The notes under the pieces: generated by a model | The model's input: the letters and a program-made list of their open reading frames with translations, nothing else | What the model was told of the DNA's origin: nothing | Databases searched by the model: none | Position numbers and translations under genes: made by a program | DNA from: Woeseiaceae bacterium | Lineage (GTDB): Bacteria; Pseudomonadota; Gammaproteobacteria; Steroidobacterales; Woeseiaceae | Length of the DNA stretch: 6,979 nt | Direction of reading: 5' to 3' | Assembly: GCA_013138675.1 (NCBI GenBank) | Contig: WTCH01000080.1 | Coordinates: 1-6,979 of the forward strand | In this document: in pieces, positions 1-6,922 of the stretch | How positions within the stretch are numbered: position 1 is the stretch's first letter | Layout: each line of letters opens with the position of its first letter

Positions 1-1589
1 ATTGGATGTACAACATCCAGGACTGGTGCATCAGCAGACAATTGTGGTGGGGACACCGTATCCCGGCCTGGTACGACGACAAGGGCGATGTTTATGTCGG
101 CTACTCCGAAGAAGATGTGCGTACTAGGCACAGCCTCAGCGGAAACACTGCCTTGAAACAAGACGAAGATGTTCTGGACACGTGGTTCTCTTCTGCGCTC
201 TGGCCATTCAGTACGCTTGGCTGGCCCGAGAAGACGGATGCGCTTGATGAGTTTTATCCAGGTAATGTGCTCGTCACCGGCTTCGACATCATTTTCTTCT
301 GGGTCGCACGCATGATCATGATGGGCATCAAGTTCACGGGCGATGTGCCGTTTCACGAAGTTTATATTCACGGCCTGATTCGCGACCAGGACGGCCAGAA
401 GATGTCAAAGTCCAAGGGCAACGTATTGGATCCACTTGATCTCATTGACGGTGTACGGCTGGAAGAACTTCTGGATAAACGCACGACGGGTTTGATGCAG
501 GAGCATCTCAAACCGAAGATCGAGAAGACCACTCGCAATCAGTTCCCTGACGGTATCGATGCATTTGGTTGCGATGCCTTGCGATTTACATTCGCTGCGC
601 TGGCGACAACCGGACGCGACATCCGATTCGATCTTGGTCGCATCGAGGGCTACAAGAACTTCTGCAACAAGATCTGGAACGCGGCGCGCTACGTGCTGAT
701 GAACACCGACGACATGAGCGACGGTGATGCGCAGTTCTCAGCCGCAGATCGCTGGATCCGCTCGCGCTTTGACGAAACAACCACCGCCGTCCATGACAAT
801 CTCGCAACTTATCGTCTCGATTTGGCCGCAAAAGACATATACGAGTTCACCTGGCACGAGTTCTGCGACTGGTATCTCGAATTGTCGAAACCGATATTGC
901 AGTCCGACGATGTCAGCGATGAACTTAAACGCGGCACGCAACAGACGCTCATTCATGTTCTCGAGTCACTGCTACGCCTGGTTCACCCTTTCATGCCGTT
1001 CATCACCGAGGAAATCTGGCTGCAGGTTGGACCGCGCGCAGGTATCGATGGCGAGACCATCATGCTGCAGCCGTTTCCGCTCGCAGTTGATGCCGGCGAT
1101 GCCGATGCCGTTGCGGATATTGAGTGGGTCAAGGAGTTCATCCTGGGCATACGTCAGATTCGCGGCGAGATGGACATTTCCCCGGGTAAGACACTGCCGG
1201 TACTTCTGCAAAACTCGTCCGAACAGGATCAAAAGCGAGCATCTGATCACGCCAACCTGATACAGCGCGTGGGCAGGGTCGAGTCCGTGACAGTACTCAC
1301 CGACGGCGAAGAACCGCCCGCCTCGGCCACCGCACTTCTCGGTGACATGCGCATGCTCGTGCCGATGAAAGGCGTCATCGATGTCGACGCCGAGCGTGCC
1401 CGGCTCGAGAAGCAGAGACAGAAAGCTGAGGCTGACCTGGCAAAGACGCAGGCGAAACTCGCCAACGACAAATTTGTGAACAATGCGCCGGCCGATGTGG
1501 TCACACAGGAGAGACAACGAGCGGTGGATTTCGAGAAGACGATTGCTCAGCTGGACGAGCAGCTAGAGAAACTGGCGGAGCTCACCTAG
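1..1589 (+). CDS. valS: Valyl-tRNA synthetase, C-terminal part (5' end outside window)
   Basis: Class I aminoacyl-tRNA synthetase that charges tRNA-Val in the cytoplasm. The frame is open from the first bases (a Trp codon at 3-5 precedes the Met codon at 6), so the Met at 6 is internal. Numbering from that Met, DWCISRQLWWGHRIPAW (residues 6-22) and the FSSALWPFSTLGWP stretch (61-74) belong to the catalytic core. The KMSKS ATP-binding loop is at residues 132-136 (bases 399-413). The segment DALRFTFAALATTGRDI (190-206) follows, then the helical anticodon-binding domain (about 248-400). The last 70 or so residues are charged and heptad-like, matching the C-terminal coiled-coil arm of ValRS that contacts tRNA. 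By alignment with the KMSKS position in the E. coli enzyme, roughly 420 N-terminal residues are missing, including the HIGH motif and most of the editing domain. The KRTTGLMQ segment after KMSKS resembles gammaproteobacterial ValRS. No frameshift is visible. Identity is near certain. Confidence 0.98.
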   Translation, partial: WMYNIQDWCISRQLWWGHRIPAWYDDKGDVYVGYSEEDVRTRHSLSGNTALKQDEDVLDTWFSSALWPFSTLGWPEKTDALDEFYPGNVLVTGFDIIFFWVARMIMMGIKFTGDVPFHEVYIHGLIRDQDGQKMSKSKGNVLDPLDLIDGVRLEELLDKRTTGLMQEHLKPKIEKTTRNQFPDGIDAFGCDALRFTFAALATTGRDIRFDLGRIEGYKNFCNKIWNAARYVLMNTDDMSDGDAQFSAADRWIRSRFDETTTAVHDNLATYRLDLAAKDIYEFTWHEFCDWYLELSKPILQSDDVSDELKRGTQQTLIHVLESLLRLVHPFMPFITEEIWLQVGPRAGIDGETIMLQPFPLAVDAGDADAVADIEWVKEFILGIRQIRGEMDISPGKTLPVLLQNSSEQDQKRASDHANLIQRVGRVESVTVLTDGEEPPASATALLGDMRMLVPMKGVIDVDAERARLEKQRQKAEADLAKTQAKLANDKFVNNAPADVVTQERQRAVDFEKTIAQLDEQLEKLAELT

Positions 1590-1691
1590 CGCCGCGCAAA
1601 TTTGAGCACTGCATCACAATCTGGCCCGTAGTGAGTGCATTCGGGCCGGGTATTCGCGACGATCTGGTAACGTAGCCACCAGGAGACATTG
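1590..1691 (+). other. Intergenic spacer between valS and the MoxR gene
   Basis: This 102-base spacer holds no gene. It contains an inverted repeat, GGCCCG at 1623-1628 and CGGGCC at 1642-1647, with a 13-base loop and no following T run. That makes it a poor factor-independent terminator. A competing pairing is possible: GCACT (1606-1610) with AGTGC (1634-1638), plus CAC (1615-1617) with GTG (1631-1633). I could not find a convincing -35/-10 pair for the downstream operon. Either the promoter is non-canonical or the operon is partly served by read-through from valS. Confidence 0.45.
1681..1685 (+). promoter_or_regulatory. Ribosome binding site of the MoxR gene (decides the start)
   Basis: AGGAG lies six bases before the ATG at 1692. 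An in-frame TTG at 1689 directly precedes that ATG but would leave only three bases of spacing, so the ATG is the better start. Confidence 0.8.
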
Positions 1692-2657
1692 ATGCAGAGC
1701 GGTAGCACCCTGGAAAAACTCCCCATTGGCAAGGATTCGGACCGTGCGACGCTTGACCGTGCGCGCAAGACATTGGGTACGATCATTCTGGGCAAGGATG
1801 GTCAAATAGGACTCGCACTGTCCTGCCTGCTCGCCCGCGGCCACTTGCTCATTGAAGATCTGCCCGGACTCGGCAAAACGATGCTCGCGCAGGCGCTTGC
1901 CCGTGTCCTCGGCCTGAGTTTTCGACGCATCCAGTTCACAAGTGACCTGTTGCCGGCTGATATCGTCGGTGTCTCGGTATTTCGCCAGGAAAAAGGCGAA
2001 TTCGAGTTCCAGCCAGGTCCAATTTTCTCGCAGCTTATCCTGGCTGACGAGGTCAATCGTGCCACGCCGAAAGCGCAAAGCGCCCTGCTGGAGTCCATGG
2101 AGGAATACCAGGTTTCGGTTGATGGCAACACGCGCGCCTTGCCCGATCCATTCTTCGTCGTAGCGACGCAGAATCCGGCAGACCAGATTGGGACCTTTCC
2201 ACTTCCCGAATCACAGCTCGATCGCTTCCTGATGCGCCTCGAACTCGGCTATCCCAACGAAGAAAACGAACGCGAGCTGATTACTGGTGAAGACCGCCGC
2301 TCAATGCTCGAGGATGTCGAGGCCATCGCGACCGCGGACATCCTGTTAAGACTGCAAAAAGCTGCTGCCGGTATGCACATGAGCGAACCCCTCGTCGATT
2401 ACATCCAGGCGTTGGTTCGCCAGACGCGCGAGTCGCCGGATATCGACATCGGCCTCTCTCCACGTGGTGCTCTGGCTCTCGTCGCCGCGGCCAAAGCCCA
2501 TGCGTTCGTTGAACATCACTCGGGCGTCTATCCCGATGACATTCAGGCCGTGTTTACTGTAATCGCCGGGCACCGACTGAAGCCGGCAGGCAACACGACC
2601 TACCGTTCCGCCGCCGAGCTCTGCCAGCATGTCCTCGATTCCGTGGCCATTCCCTAA
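1692..2657 (+). CDS. MoxR-family AAA+ ATPase
   Basis: Predicted 321-residue cytoplasmic AAA+ ATPase of the MoxR family, a normal length for the group. Walker A is GLGKT at residues 59-63 in the LLIEDLPGLGKTMLAQALA context. Walker B is LILADEVNR (about 116-124), with Asp119 and Glu120. Sensor 1 lies in the ATQNP segment (158-162), followed by the MoxR signature GTFPLPESQLDRFLMRL. The later LSPRGALAL segment fits the sensor-2 region of the C-terminal lid. MoxR proteins are thought to act as chaperone-like remodelling ATPases for complexes encoded by their neighbours; the client here is unknown. The gene opens a three-gene unit, and its 3' end overlaps the DUF58 gene by 29 bases, which implies co-expression. 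All ATPase motifs look intact. Family assignment is secure. No narrower name is justified, since MoxR subfamilies cannot be separated by eye. Confidence 0.96.
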   Translation: MQSGSTLEKLPIGKDSDRATLDRARKTLGTIILGKDGQIGLALSCLLARGHLLIEDLPGLGKTMLAQALARVLGLSFRRIQFTSDLLPADIVGVSVFRQEKGEFEFQPGPIFSQLILADEVNRATPKAQSALLESMEEYQVSVDGNTRALPDPFFVVATQNPADQIGTFPLPESQLDRFLMRLELGYPNEENERELITGEDRRSMLEDVEAIATADILLRLQKAAAGMHMSEPLVDYIQALVRQTRESPDIDIGLSPRGALALVAAAKAHAFVEHHSGVYPDDIQAVFTVIAGHRLKPAGNTTYRSAAELCQHVLDSVAIP

Positions 2658-3642
2658 ACTGGGGATCAAACCAGCCCTGACAAACGCGGCGAACCGTCGC
2701 GTCAGACAATGGGCCCGCAAACGGCAGGGAATCGATTCGACTGTCACGCGGCTTCGCCCCAGGCGCGTGTATATTCTTCCTACTGGTGTCGGTCTCGTAT
2801 TTGGACTTATGGTGTTCGCGATGCTGTTGGGTTCGATGAACTACAACAACAACTTGTCTTTCGTACTAACCTTCATCCTCGCCGGACTCGGTTTTGTCGC
2901 GATGCACCAGTGCCAGCGTAACCTTGTTGGCCTCGAGCTGAGTTTTGCGGGCGTGGAACCGGTATTTGCCGGCCAGGCTGCACAGTTCCGCGTCGCAATT
3001 ACAAACCATTCGAAGAACGCACGGCATGGTATTCGGCTCTATACAGATGACAGCATCAGCGAGCTGCAGGACCTGATGCCGGGCGAAAGCAAAGTGTTTG
3101 TCCTCGCAGTAATGACCGATAAGCGTGGTCGAATACCGTTGCAACGATTTGGTATTCGCACTCTGTTTCCGTTCGAACTGTTTCATTCATGGGCCTGGCT
3201 GCACATGGACCTGTCCGGGCTTGTGTATCCGCATCCAGCTGACCACACGCCGCCACCTCCTCCTACAGAGACCGCGCACGGGCACCGCCAGCACGATGCG
3301 CGCGGTGAGGAGGATTTTGCGGGACTACGAAAGTTCCATGTTGGCGACTCGCCACGTCATGTTGCGTGGAAAGCCTTTGCACGCAGTGGCCAGTTGTTGT
3401 CCAAGCAGTTTTCGGGAGCCGATACGAGCAGCCAGTGGTTCGATTTCTCCGATGTTCCGAGCGATGATGTCGAACAGCGCCTGTCAATTCTTACGAGCTG
3501 GATCATCAACGCCGACCGAACGCGCGAAGATTACGGCTTGCGCATGCCAGGTGCCGAGTTCCCGCCATCTCATGGCGAGACGCAACGTCGTCAATGCCTC
3601 GAAACAATCGCATTGTTCGGACTGGACGGTAACGATGGCTAA
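2629..3642 (+). CDS. DUF58 domain-containing membrane protein
   Basis: Predicted 337-residue protein with a basic cytoplasmic N-terminus (residues 22-47 rich in Arg/Lys) and two adjacent membrane helices (about 49-68 and 76-93), joined by the short NYNNN turn. A beta-rich region follows, and then the DUF58 core GEEDFAGLRKFHVGDSPRHVAWKAFARSGQLL (about 226-257). This core carries the family's typical R-x-Y/F-x-x-GD...WK-x-x-AR-x-G pattern. DUF58 proteins are regularly encoded next to MoxR ATPases and probably form their membrane-linked partner; the biochemical role is not established. The ATG at 2629 lies inside the end of the MoxR gene and has only a weak upstream GAG, so translation is probably coupled to that gene. 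The resulting N-terminus, with its basic stretch just before the YILPT helix, suits the family. A proline run (208-212) lies just before the core in a His/Pro-rich linker. The end overlaps the next gene by 8 bases. Confidence 0.95.
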   Translation: MSSIPWPFPKLGIKPALTNAANRRVRQWARKRQGIDSTVTRLRPRRVYILPTGVGLVFGLMVFAMLLGSMNYNNNLSFVLTFILAGLGFVAMHQCQRNLVGLELSFAGVEPVFAGQAAQFRVAITNHSKNARHGIRLYTDDSISELQDLMPGESKVFVLAVMTDKRGRIPLQRFGIRTLFPFELFHSWAWLHMDLSGLVYPHPADHTPPPPPTETAHGHRQHDARGEEDFAGLRKFHVGDSPRHVAWKAFARSGQLLSKQFSGADTSSQWFDFSDVPSDDVEQRLSILTSWIINADRTREDYGLRMPGAEFPPSHGETQRRQCLETIALFGLDGNDG

Positions 3643-5587
3643 GGCGCGCGGCACAGACGGCTCATTGCTGGAGAGCCTGCCATGGACGCTGTTCGCGCTC
3701 GTGTTTTCGCTCGTGCCCCATTTCCAGTTTCTGCCCTGGTGGATTAGCGCGGCGTTCATCGTCTGCGGGATCTGGCGATTTTCTATTGAAAAACGCCGCC
3801 GGCCGATCCCGCCAACCTGGTTCCGCGGCGCGCTCGCGCTGCTTTGTTTCCTTGGTGTGCTCGCGACTTACTCTACGGTGAGTGGCGTCGGGCCGGGATC
3901 GGCACTGCTCGCAATCATGGCGGCATTGAAGTTGCTCGAGACACTCAAGCGACGTGACCAGTTCGTGTTGTTGTTCATTTCGATTTTCCTGGTCATGTCG
4001 TCGCTACTCCGCGAACAACACCTTTGGTCATTGCCGTACCTGCTTGTCGCTGTTTTCCTCATCATGACCGCCTGGTTGCGCATCTCGTCAGCGGCAGGAC
4101 AGAAGGCGCGCCGCAGTTTTTCGACAAGTGGCCGCCTGGTCATGTACGCCGCGCCCCTGGCAATAGCAATGTGGATTTTCTTTCCACGCATCGCGACGCC
4201 GTTCTGGTCCGTGCCAATGGATACCGGTACCGGCACCTCTGGAATAAGTGACACGATGAGCCCTGGCGACATTAGTTCGCTGTCGTTGTCAGACGCAGTA
4301 GCTTTCAGAGTGGAATTCAAAGGCGAGGTACCTGCACCACGTGATCGATACTGGCGCGGACTCGTATTGACAGTATTCAATGGCCGCACATGGACCGGCA
4401 ACGATCCATTTCGCGGCGCCCGGGTGCATGAACAAGTCGTAAACAGCGGTCGCCCGGTTGAATATACGATCACCTTGGAGCCGACGCGACAGCAATGGGT
4501 ATTCGCACTTGATATGCCCTGGAACTGGACACTGGAAAGAACATTCATGGGTCGCCAGCAGCAACTCATTCGCGCACGCCCGATCGATCAGCGCGTAGCG
4601 TACGAAGCCGTGTCCTACCTCGACTACCGGACGGACGTCGACCTGACCGAGTTTGCGCGCTCATTCTACGAGAGCATTCCCACGCAAAGTAACCAGCGCA
4701 CACAGGAATTAGCGAAACGGATGCGTAACACCGCCGGCTCGGATGCCGCTTTCATTGAAGCCGTCCTCATGCGATTTCACGAGCAGGAGTACTACTACAC
4801 TCTCGAGCCGCCACCGCTGGGTAACAATTCGGTTGATCGTTTCCTGTTCGAGACGCGACAGGGCTTCTGTGAACACTATGCCTCCGCATTCGCAGTGATG
4901 ATGCGAGCCGCAGGCATTCCTGCTCGCGTGGTCCTCGGATACCAGGGCGGTGAAATGAACCCGATGGGTGGCCACCTAATCGTGCGCCAGTCGGACGCGC
5001 ATGCATGGAACGAGGTCTGGATCGAAGATATTGGCTGGCGACGTGTTGATCCTACCGCCGCCGTCGCGCCCGAGCGTATTGAGGTCGGCCGTAGTGGATC
5101 CATGTTTAACGGCGCCGGTGCAGCGTGGGGCTTCGATATGCCGTCAGTGCTGCTGCACAGGATGACACTCTATTGGGACGCGATGAACGCGACGTGGAAC
5201 GAGTGGGTGCTTGGCTACGGCCCTGATAACCAGGATAAGCTCATGAAATGGCTGGGCATGGACGATCCCGACTGGCGCAAGATGATGCTCACCATGATTG
5301 CCATCGTTATCGGTATCGTTTTGCTGATAAGCCTGGTGCTGAGCCTGCGTTATCGACCGCCGAAAAGAGATCGGGCAGCAATTCTCTATAAGAAGTTTGT
5401 CAGGAAGACCGGCATCGAACCCTCAACCGGCGAAACACCTGCAACGTTCGCCGTCCGCGTCGACGGTGAATCTGTCATGCCGGCTGAAACCGTTGACGCT
5501 ATAACGTCAACGTACCTCGACGTTCGTTATGGACCGCCTAATCCGCAAGCGTTACTTCGCCTCGAATCGGAAGTACGCAATCTGTAG
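3635..5587 (+). CDS. tgpA: TgpA-type transglutaminase (DUF3488 / transglutaminase core / DUF4129-like)
   Basis: Predicted 650-residue inner-membrane protein. The N-terminal 185 residues contain about six to seven hydrophobic segments (roughly 15-30, 33-48, 63-81, 86-101, 108-124, 129-147, 166-184), matching the DUF3488 membrane part. A large extracytoplasmic region follows, with a transglutaminase-like (papain-fold) domain. Its triad is readable: Cys412 in GFCEHYASAFAVMMRAAGIPARVVLGY, His456 in SDAHAWNEVW and Asp472 in RVDPTAAVAPER. A further membrane helix (about 551-572) leads to an 80-residue cytoplasmic tail resembling DUF4129. The domain order is that of P. aeruginosa TgpA, reported to be important for viability. 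Whether the domain cross-links, hydrolyses or only binds its target is unknown; cell-envelope maintenance is the usual proposal. The ATG at 3635 overlaps the DUF58 stop by 8 bases and has a partial GGACGG ribosome site, so coupled translation is likely. The frame stays open back to 3125 inside DUF58, but that extension has no family match. The length is normal. Confidence 0.95.
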   Translation: MAKARGTDGSLLESLPWTLFALVFSLVPHFQFLPWWISAAFIVCGIWRFSIEKRRRPIPPTWFRGALALLCFLGVLATYSTVSGVGPGSALLAIMAALKLLETLKRRDQFVLLFISIFLVMSSLLREQHLWSLPYLLVAVFLIMTAWLRISSAAGQKARRSFSTSGRLVMYAAPLAIAMWIFFPRIATPFWSVPMDTGTGTSGISDTMSPGDISSLSLSDAVAFRVEFKGEVPAPRDRYWRGLVLTVFNGRTWTGNDPFRGARVHEQVVNSGRPVEYTITLEPTRQQWVFALDMPWNWTLERTFMGRQQQLIRARPIDQRVAYEAVSYLDYRTDVDLTEFARSFYESIPTQSNQRTQELAKRMRNTAGSDAAFIEAVLMRFHEQEYYYTLEPPPLGNNSVDRFLFETRQGFCEHYASAFAVMMRAAGIPARVVLGYQGGEMNPMGGHLIVRQSDAHAWNEVWIEDIGWRRVDPTAAVAPERIEVGRSGSMFNGAGAAWGFDMPSVLLHRMTLYWDAMNATWNEWVLGYGPDNQDKLMKWLGMDDPDWRKMMLTMIAIVIGIVLLISLVLSLRYRPPKRDRAAILYKKFVRKTGIEPSTGETPATFAVRVDGESVMPAETVDAITSTYLDVRYGPPNPQALLRLESEVRNL

Positions 5588-5593
5588 AAGCAC

Positions 5594-5605
5594 CGCTGGC
5601 CAGCG
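5594..5605. repeat. 12-bp perfect palindrome after tgpA
   Basis: CGCTGGCCAGCG is self-complementary and starts seven bases after the tgpA stop codon. It could form a four-pair hairpin with a four-base loop but has no T run. It may be a chance GC-rich palindrome. Confidence 0.4.
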
Positions 5606-5634
5606 CGACCCGTTCTGCGCCTAATTCAGCGAAT

Positions 5635-5657
5635 GGCTGCTTTGTTCAACAGCGGCC
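5635..5657 (+). terminator. Possible 3' hairpin of the MoxR-DUF58-tgpA transcript
   Basis: GGCTGCT (5635-5641) can pair with AGCGGCC (5651-5657) around a nine-base loop, giving seven pairs in + strand RNA, one of them G-U. On the opposite strand the same position becomes a C-A mismatch, so the structure favours the tgpA direction. It lies 47 bases after the tgpA stop, in the gap between convergent genes. No T run follows, so it may stabilise the 3' end or mark a Rho-dependent end rather than act as an intrinsic terminator. Confidence 0.35.
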
Positions 5658-5674
5658 GTTCACCCGGATAGATT

Positions 5675-6064
5675 TCATGCTTCCCCTTCCCTCTCGATCG
5701 CGGTCGTCTGAAATTCTGCACTCTGGGGTCGAACGACGCAGAAACGATGTCCGGTTGGCGCTTCCATTACACACCAAGTCCTTACTATGCCCAGCCGTTT
5801 GGCGCCCAAGCGTTCAAGGCGTTGAACTTCCGCCTCGATATCGTCCGTTTCGATGTCAAGGTGCACTCTGCTCGGATGATCAACCCGCTGCACTTCAATG
5901 TGTAGTCCGCCGGGCCCGGTTTCGAGCTGTCGATATTTCTCGTCTTCCGGATCGGTCAGCGGCGATGGCTCGTAACCCAGAGCCCGTCCCCAGAAACTTG
6001 CTGCTTCATCCAAATCACCGCCTTCACAATCTATTATGAATCCTGCTAATTGACTCCGATGCAT
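5675..6064 (-). CDS. VOC (glyoxalase/bleomycin-resistance fold) family protein
   Basis: Predicted 129-residue soluble protein, the usual size for a single VOC-fold chain. It opens with a beta strand and helix (GFIIDCEGGDLDEAASFWGRALGYEP, residues 8-33). The repeat of the fold is seen in HPSRVHLDIETDDIEAEVQRLERLGAKRL (63-91), and a closing strand in WCVMEAPTGHRFCVVRP (97-113). The pattern resembles the Glyoxalase_6-like subgroup. Residues usually used for metal binding in glyoxalase I are not clearly all present, although His55, Glu57 and His68 lie in the right general region. The reaction and substrate therefore cannot be told; enzymes, thiol-transferase resistance proteins and pure binding proteins share this fold. 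The start at 6064 has a GGGTGG stretch six bases upstream on its own strand. The gene stands alone, convergent with tgpA and divergent from the next gene, so no operon context helps. Confidence 0.87.
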   Translation of the reverse strand: MHRSQLAGFIIDCEGGDLDEAASFWGRALGYEPSPLTDPEDEKYRQLETGPGGLHIEVQRVDHPSRVHLDIETDDIEAEVQRLERLGAKRLGIVRTWCVMEAPTGHRFCVVRPQSAEFQTTAIEREGEA

Positions 6065-6107
6065 GGTTGGCCACCCGCTGCTTATATTCTCAAAGGGAAA
6101 ACAAATC

Positions 6108-6121
6108 AGTATTTCGATACT
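6108..6121. repeat. Short inverted repeat in the divergent intergenic region
   Basis: AGTAT (6108-6112) and ATACT (6117-6121) flank TTCG. As + strand RNA this would be a five-pair hairpin with a UUCG loop; the - strand copy would sit in the leader of the VOC gene if transcription starts far enough upstream. The stem is A/T-rich and weak, so it may be incidental. Confidence 0.35.
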
Positions 6122-6127
6122 TGGATT

Positions 6128-6143
6128 TCTGTCAGCTGACAGA
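6128..6143. promoter_or_regulatory. Perfect 16-bp palindrome, candidate operator
   Basis: TCTGTCAGCTGACAGA is fully self-complementary over 16 bases. It lies between two divergent genes: its centre is 72 bases from the VOC start and about 116 bases from the membrane-protein start. Symmetry, length and placement suit the binding site of a dimeric transcription factor. It does not match an operator I can name, and no regulator gene lies next to it. The palindrome is directly visible; the operator role is inferred. Confidence 0.5.
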
Positions 6144-6203
6144 CTACAATTCTAAACCTTTCAGTGGTGGCTTTCGCCTAATCGAGCCAGTCAAGAGACA
6201 ATT

Positions 6204-6212
6204 TGCTATAAC
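6204..6212 (+). promoter_or_regulatory. Candidate extended -10 promoter of the membrane-protein gene
   Basis: TGCTATAAC has the TG-n-TATAA form of an extended -10 element, which can work with little or no -35 box; none is evident at the usual spacing. Transcription would start near 6219 and give a leader of about 33 bases that includes the ribosome site at 6240-6245. The 16-bp palindrome would then be centred near -83, a position more typical of an activator site than of a repressor blocking the promoter. Confidence 0.45.
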
Positions 6213-6239
6213 TGGGTAACAGACGGAAAGAGATACGTC

Positions 6240-6245
6240 GGGGAG
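6240..6245 (+). promoter_or_regulatory. Ribosome binding site of the membrane-protein gene
   Basis: GGGGAG sits six bases before the ATG at 6252 and supports this start for a protein with no recognised family. Confidence 0.75.
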
Positions 6246-6251
6246 AGTCTG

Positions 6252-6881
6252 ATGGATACCATCCGCAATCGTGCCAAGGATAAATTCCCTATGGTGTTGT
6301 TGACGCTGCTCAGCATCGTGCAGGCGCTCGCACTGGAGTTTCTCTGGGATCACATGCGCCATCGAGACGAAATATTCGAAATCAGCATGGTCGCGGTTCT
6401 CGGTTGGCTCCAGTTTGCCGCCAGCCTAAGCGTCATTATCCTCATTTGGTTGATGTATGCAGGCATGCTAATGCGTTTTCGCTGGACACCGACAGTAACG
6501 GATTCGATATGGCCGTTTTTCGTCGGCCTGATTCAGTTCTTGATGATCGAGATTATGGGCGCCGAAAAACTCCCATATTGGGTTATCGTTCTGGCGTTGA
6601 TTTATGGCATTACGGATTTCATCAATCACCGGGCTATGAAGCGCGCCCGGGCCGATCCGGCAAATCGTGAATTTTTTGACCGCTATTTGCCGGCGACACT
6701 CAGGGATTTCGCACCGCAAATTATCACGGTCGTCGCCCTGATGCTGGCGGGCACTTGGATTTGGTTTAGCGGACATCAGGGTTGGTTCGCATTCTGTACG
6801 CTCGTCGGGTGTCTCATCGGCCTCGGCTACGAAGTGCATAGAACGGTGAGGTACTGGAATGTCTCAATGGGCAAAGGGTGA
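6252..6881 (+). CDS. Unrecognised six-helix integral membrane protein
   Basis: Predicted 209-residue membrane protein that I cannot assign to a family. About six hydrophobic segments are visible: residues 13-31, 46-72, 86-102, 107-124, 155-172 and 177-195. The N-terminus is basic and no cleavable signal is apparent. A charged loop of about 30 residues (126-154, HRAMKRARADPANREFFDRYLPATLRDF) separates helices 4 and 5 and, being rich in Arg/Lys, is probably cytoplasmic. Acidic residues lie in or at the ends of helices (Glu29, Glu100, Asp122). No transporter signature, nucleotide-binding motif or metal-ligand cluster was seen. A strong ribosome site, a plausible promoter and a hydrophobic pattern kept over the whole length support a real gene. 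Its own promoter region and the gene-free tail that follows suggest it is transcribed alone. Function unknown. Confidence 0.82.
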   Translation: MDTIRNRAKDKFPMVLLTLLSIVQALALEFLWDHMRHRDEIFEISMVAVLGWLQFAASLSVIILIWLMYAGMLMRFRWTPTVTDSIWPFFVGLIQFLMIEIMGAEKLPYWVIVLALIYGITDFINHRAMKRARADPANREFFDRYLPATLRDFAPQIITVVALMLAGTWIWFSGHQGWFAFCTLVGCLIGLGYEVHRTVRYWNVSMGKG

Positions 6882-6922
6882 GTTCGTCAATTAGAGTGGC
6901 GTCCGCATCAATCTACAGACTA

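Noticed and set aside
724..1260. 178-codon + strand open frame inside valS
   Set aside because: Shifted frame over conserved ValRS sequence, low-complexity Arg/Ser composition, no ribosome site; shadow of the real gene.
972..1517. 181-codon - strand open frame inside valS
   Set aside because: Antisense shadow in a GC-rich gene with no recognisable domain; the sense protein is clearly ValRS through its C-terminal arm.
1689..1691. TTG as the start of the MoxR gene
   Set aside because: It directly precedes an ATG and leaves only three bases to the AGGAG ribosome site; the ATG at 1692 has the proper six-base spacing.
3125..3634. Upstream extension of the tgpA frame by 170 codons
   Set aside because: It lies wholly inside the DUF58 coding region in another frame, is rich in Cys/Arg/Ser without a family pattern, and the TgpA family begins close to the ATG at 3635, which overlaps the DUF58 stop in operon style.
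3868..4569. 233-codon - strand open frame inside tgpA
   Set aside because: Antisense to a region well explained by TgpA; no domain pattern or ribosome site.
5677..6039. 120-codon + strand open frame opposite the VOC gene
   Set aside because: The - strand product has a clear VOC pattern, whereas this one is Arg/Leu/Pro-rich with no motif.
6065..6100. TATAAG on the - strand just upstream of the VOC gene as its -10 box
   Set aside because: It lies only 16 bases before the start codon, which leaves too short a leader, and no good -35 box sits at the usual spacing.
6128..6143. The 16-bp palindrome as a lux-type quorum-sensing box
   Set aside because: Lux-type boxes are about 20 bases with CTG and CAG separated by about ten bases; here the separation is eight and no LuxR-type gene is nearby.
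6468..6839. 123-codon - strand open frame inside the membrane-protein gene
   Set aside because: Antisense shadow; the + strand frame has the ribosome site and a consistent six-helix pattern.
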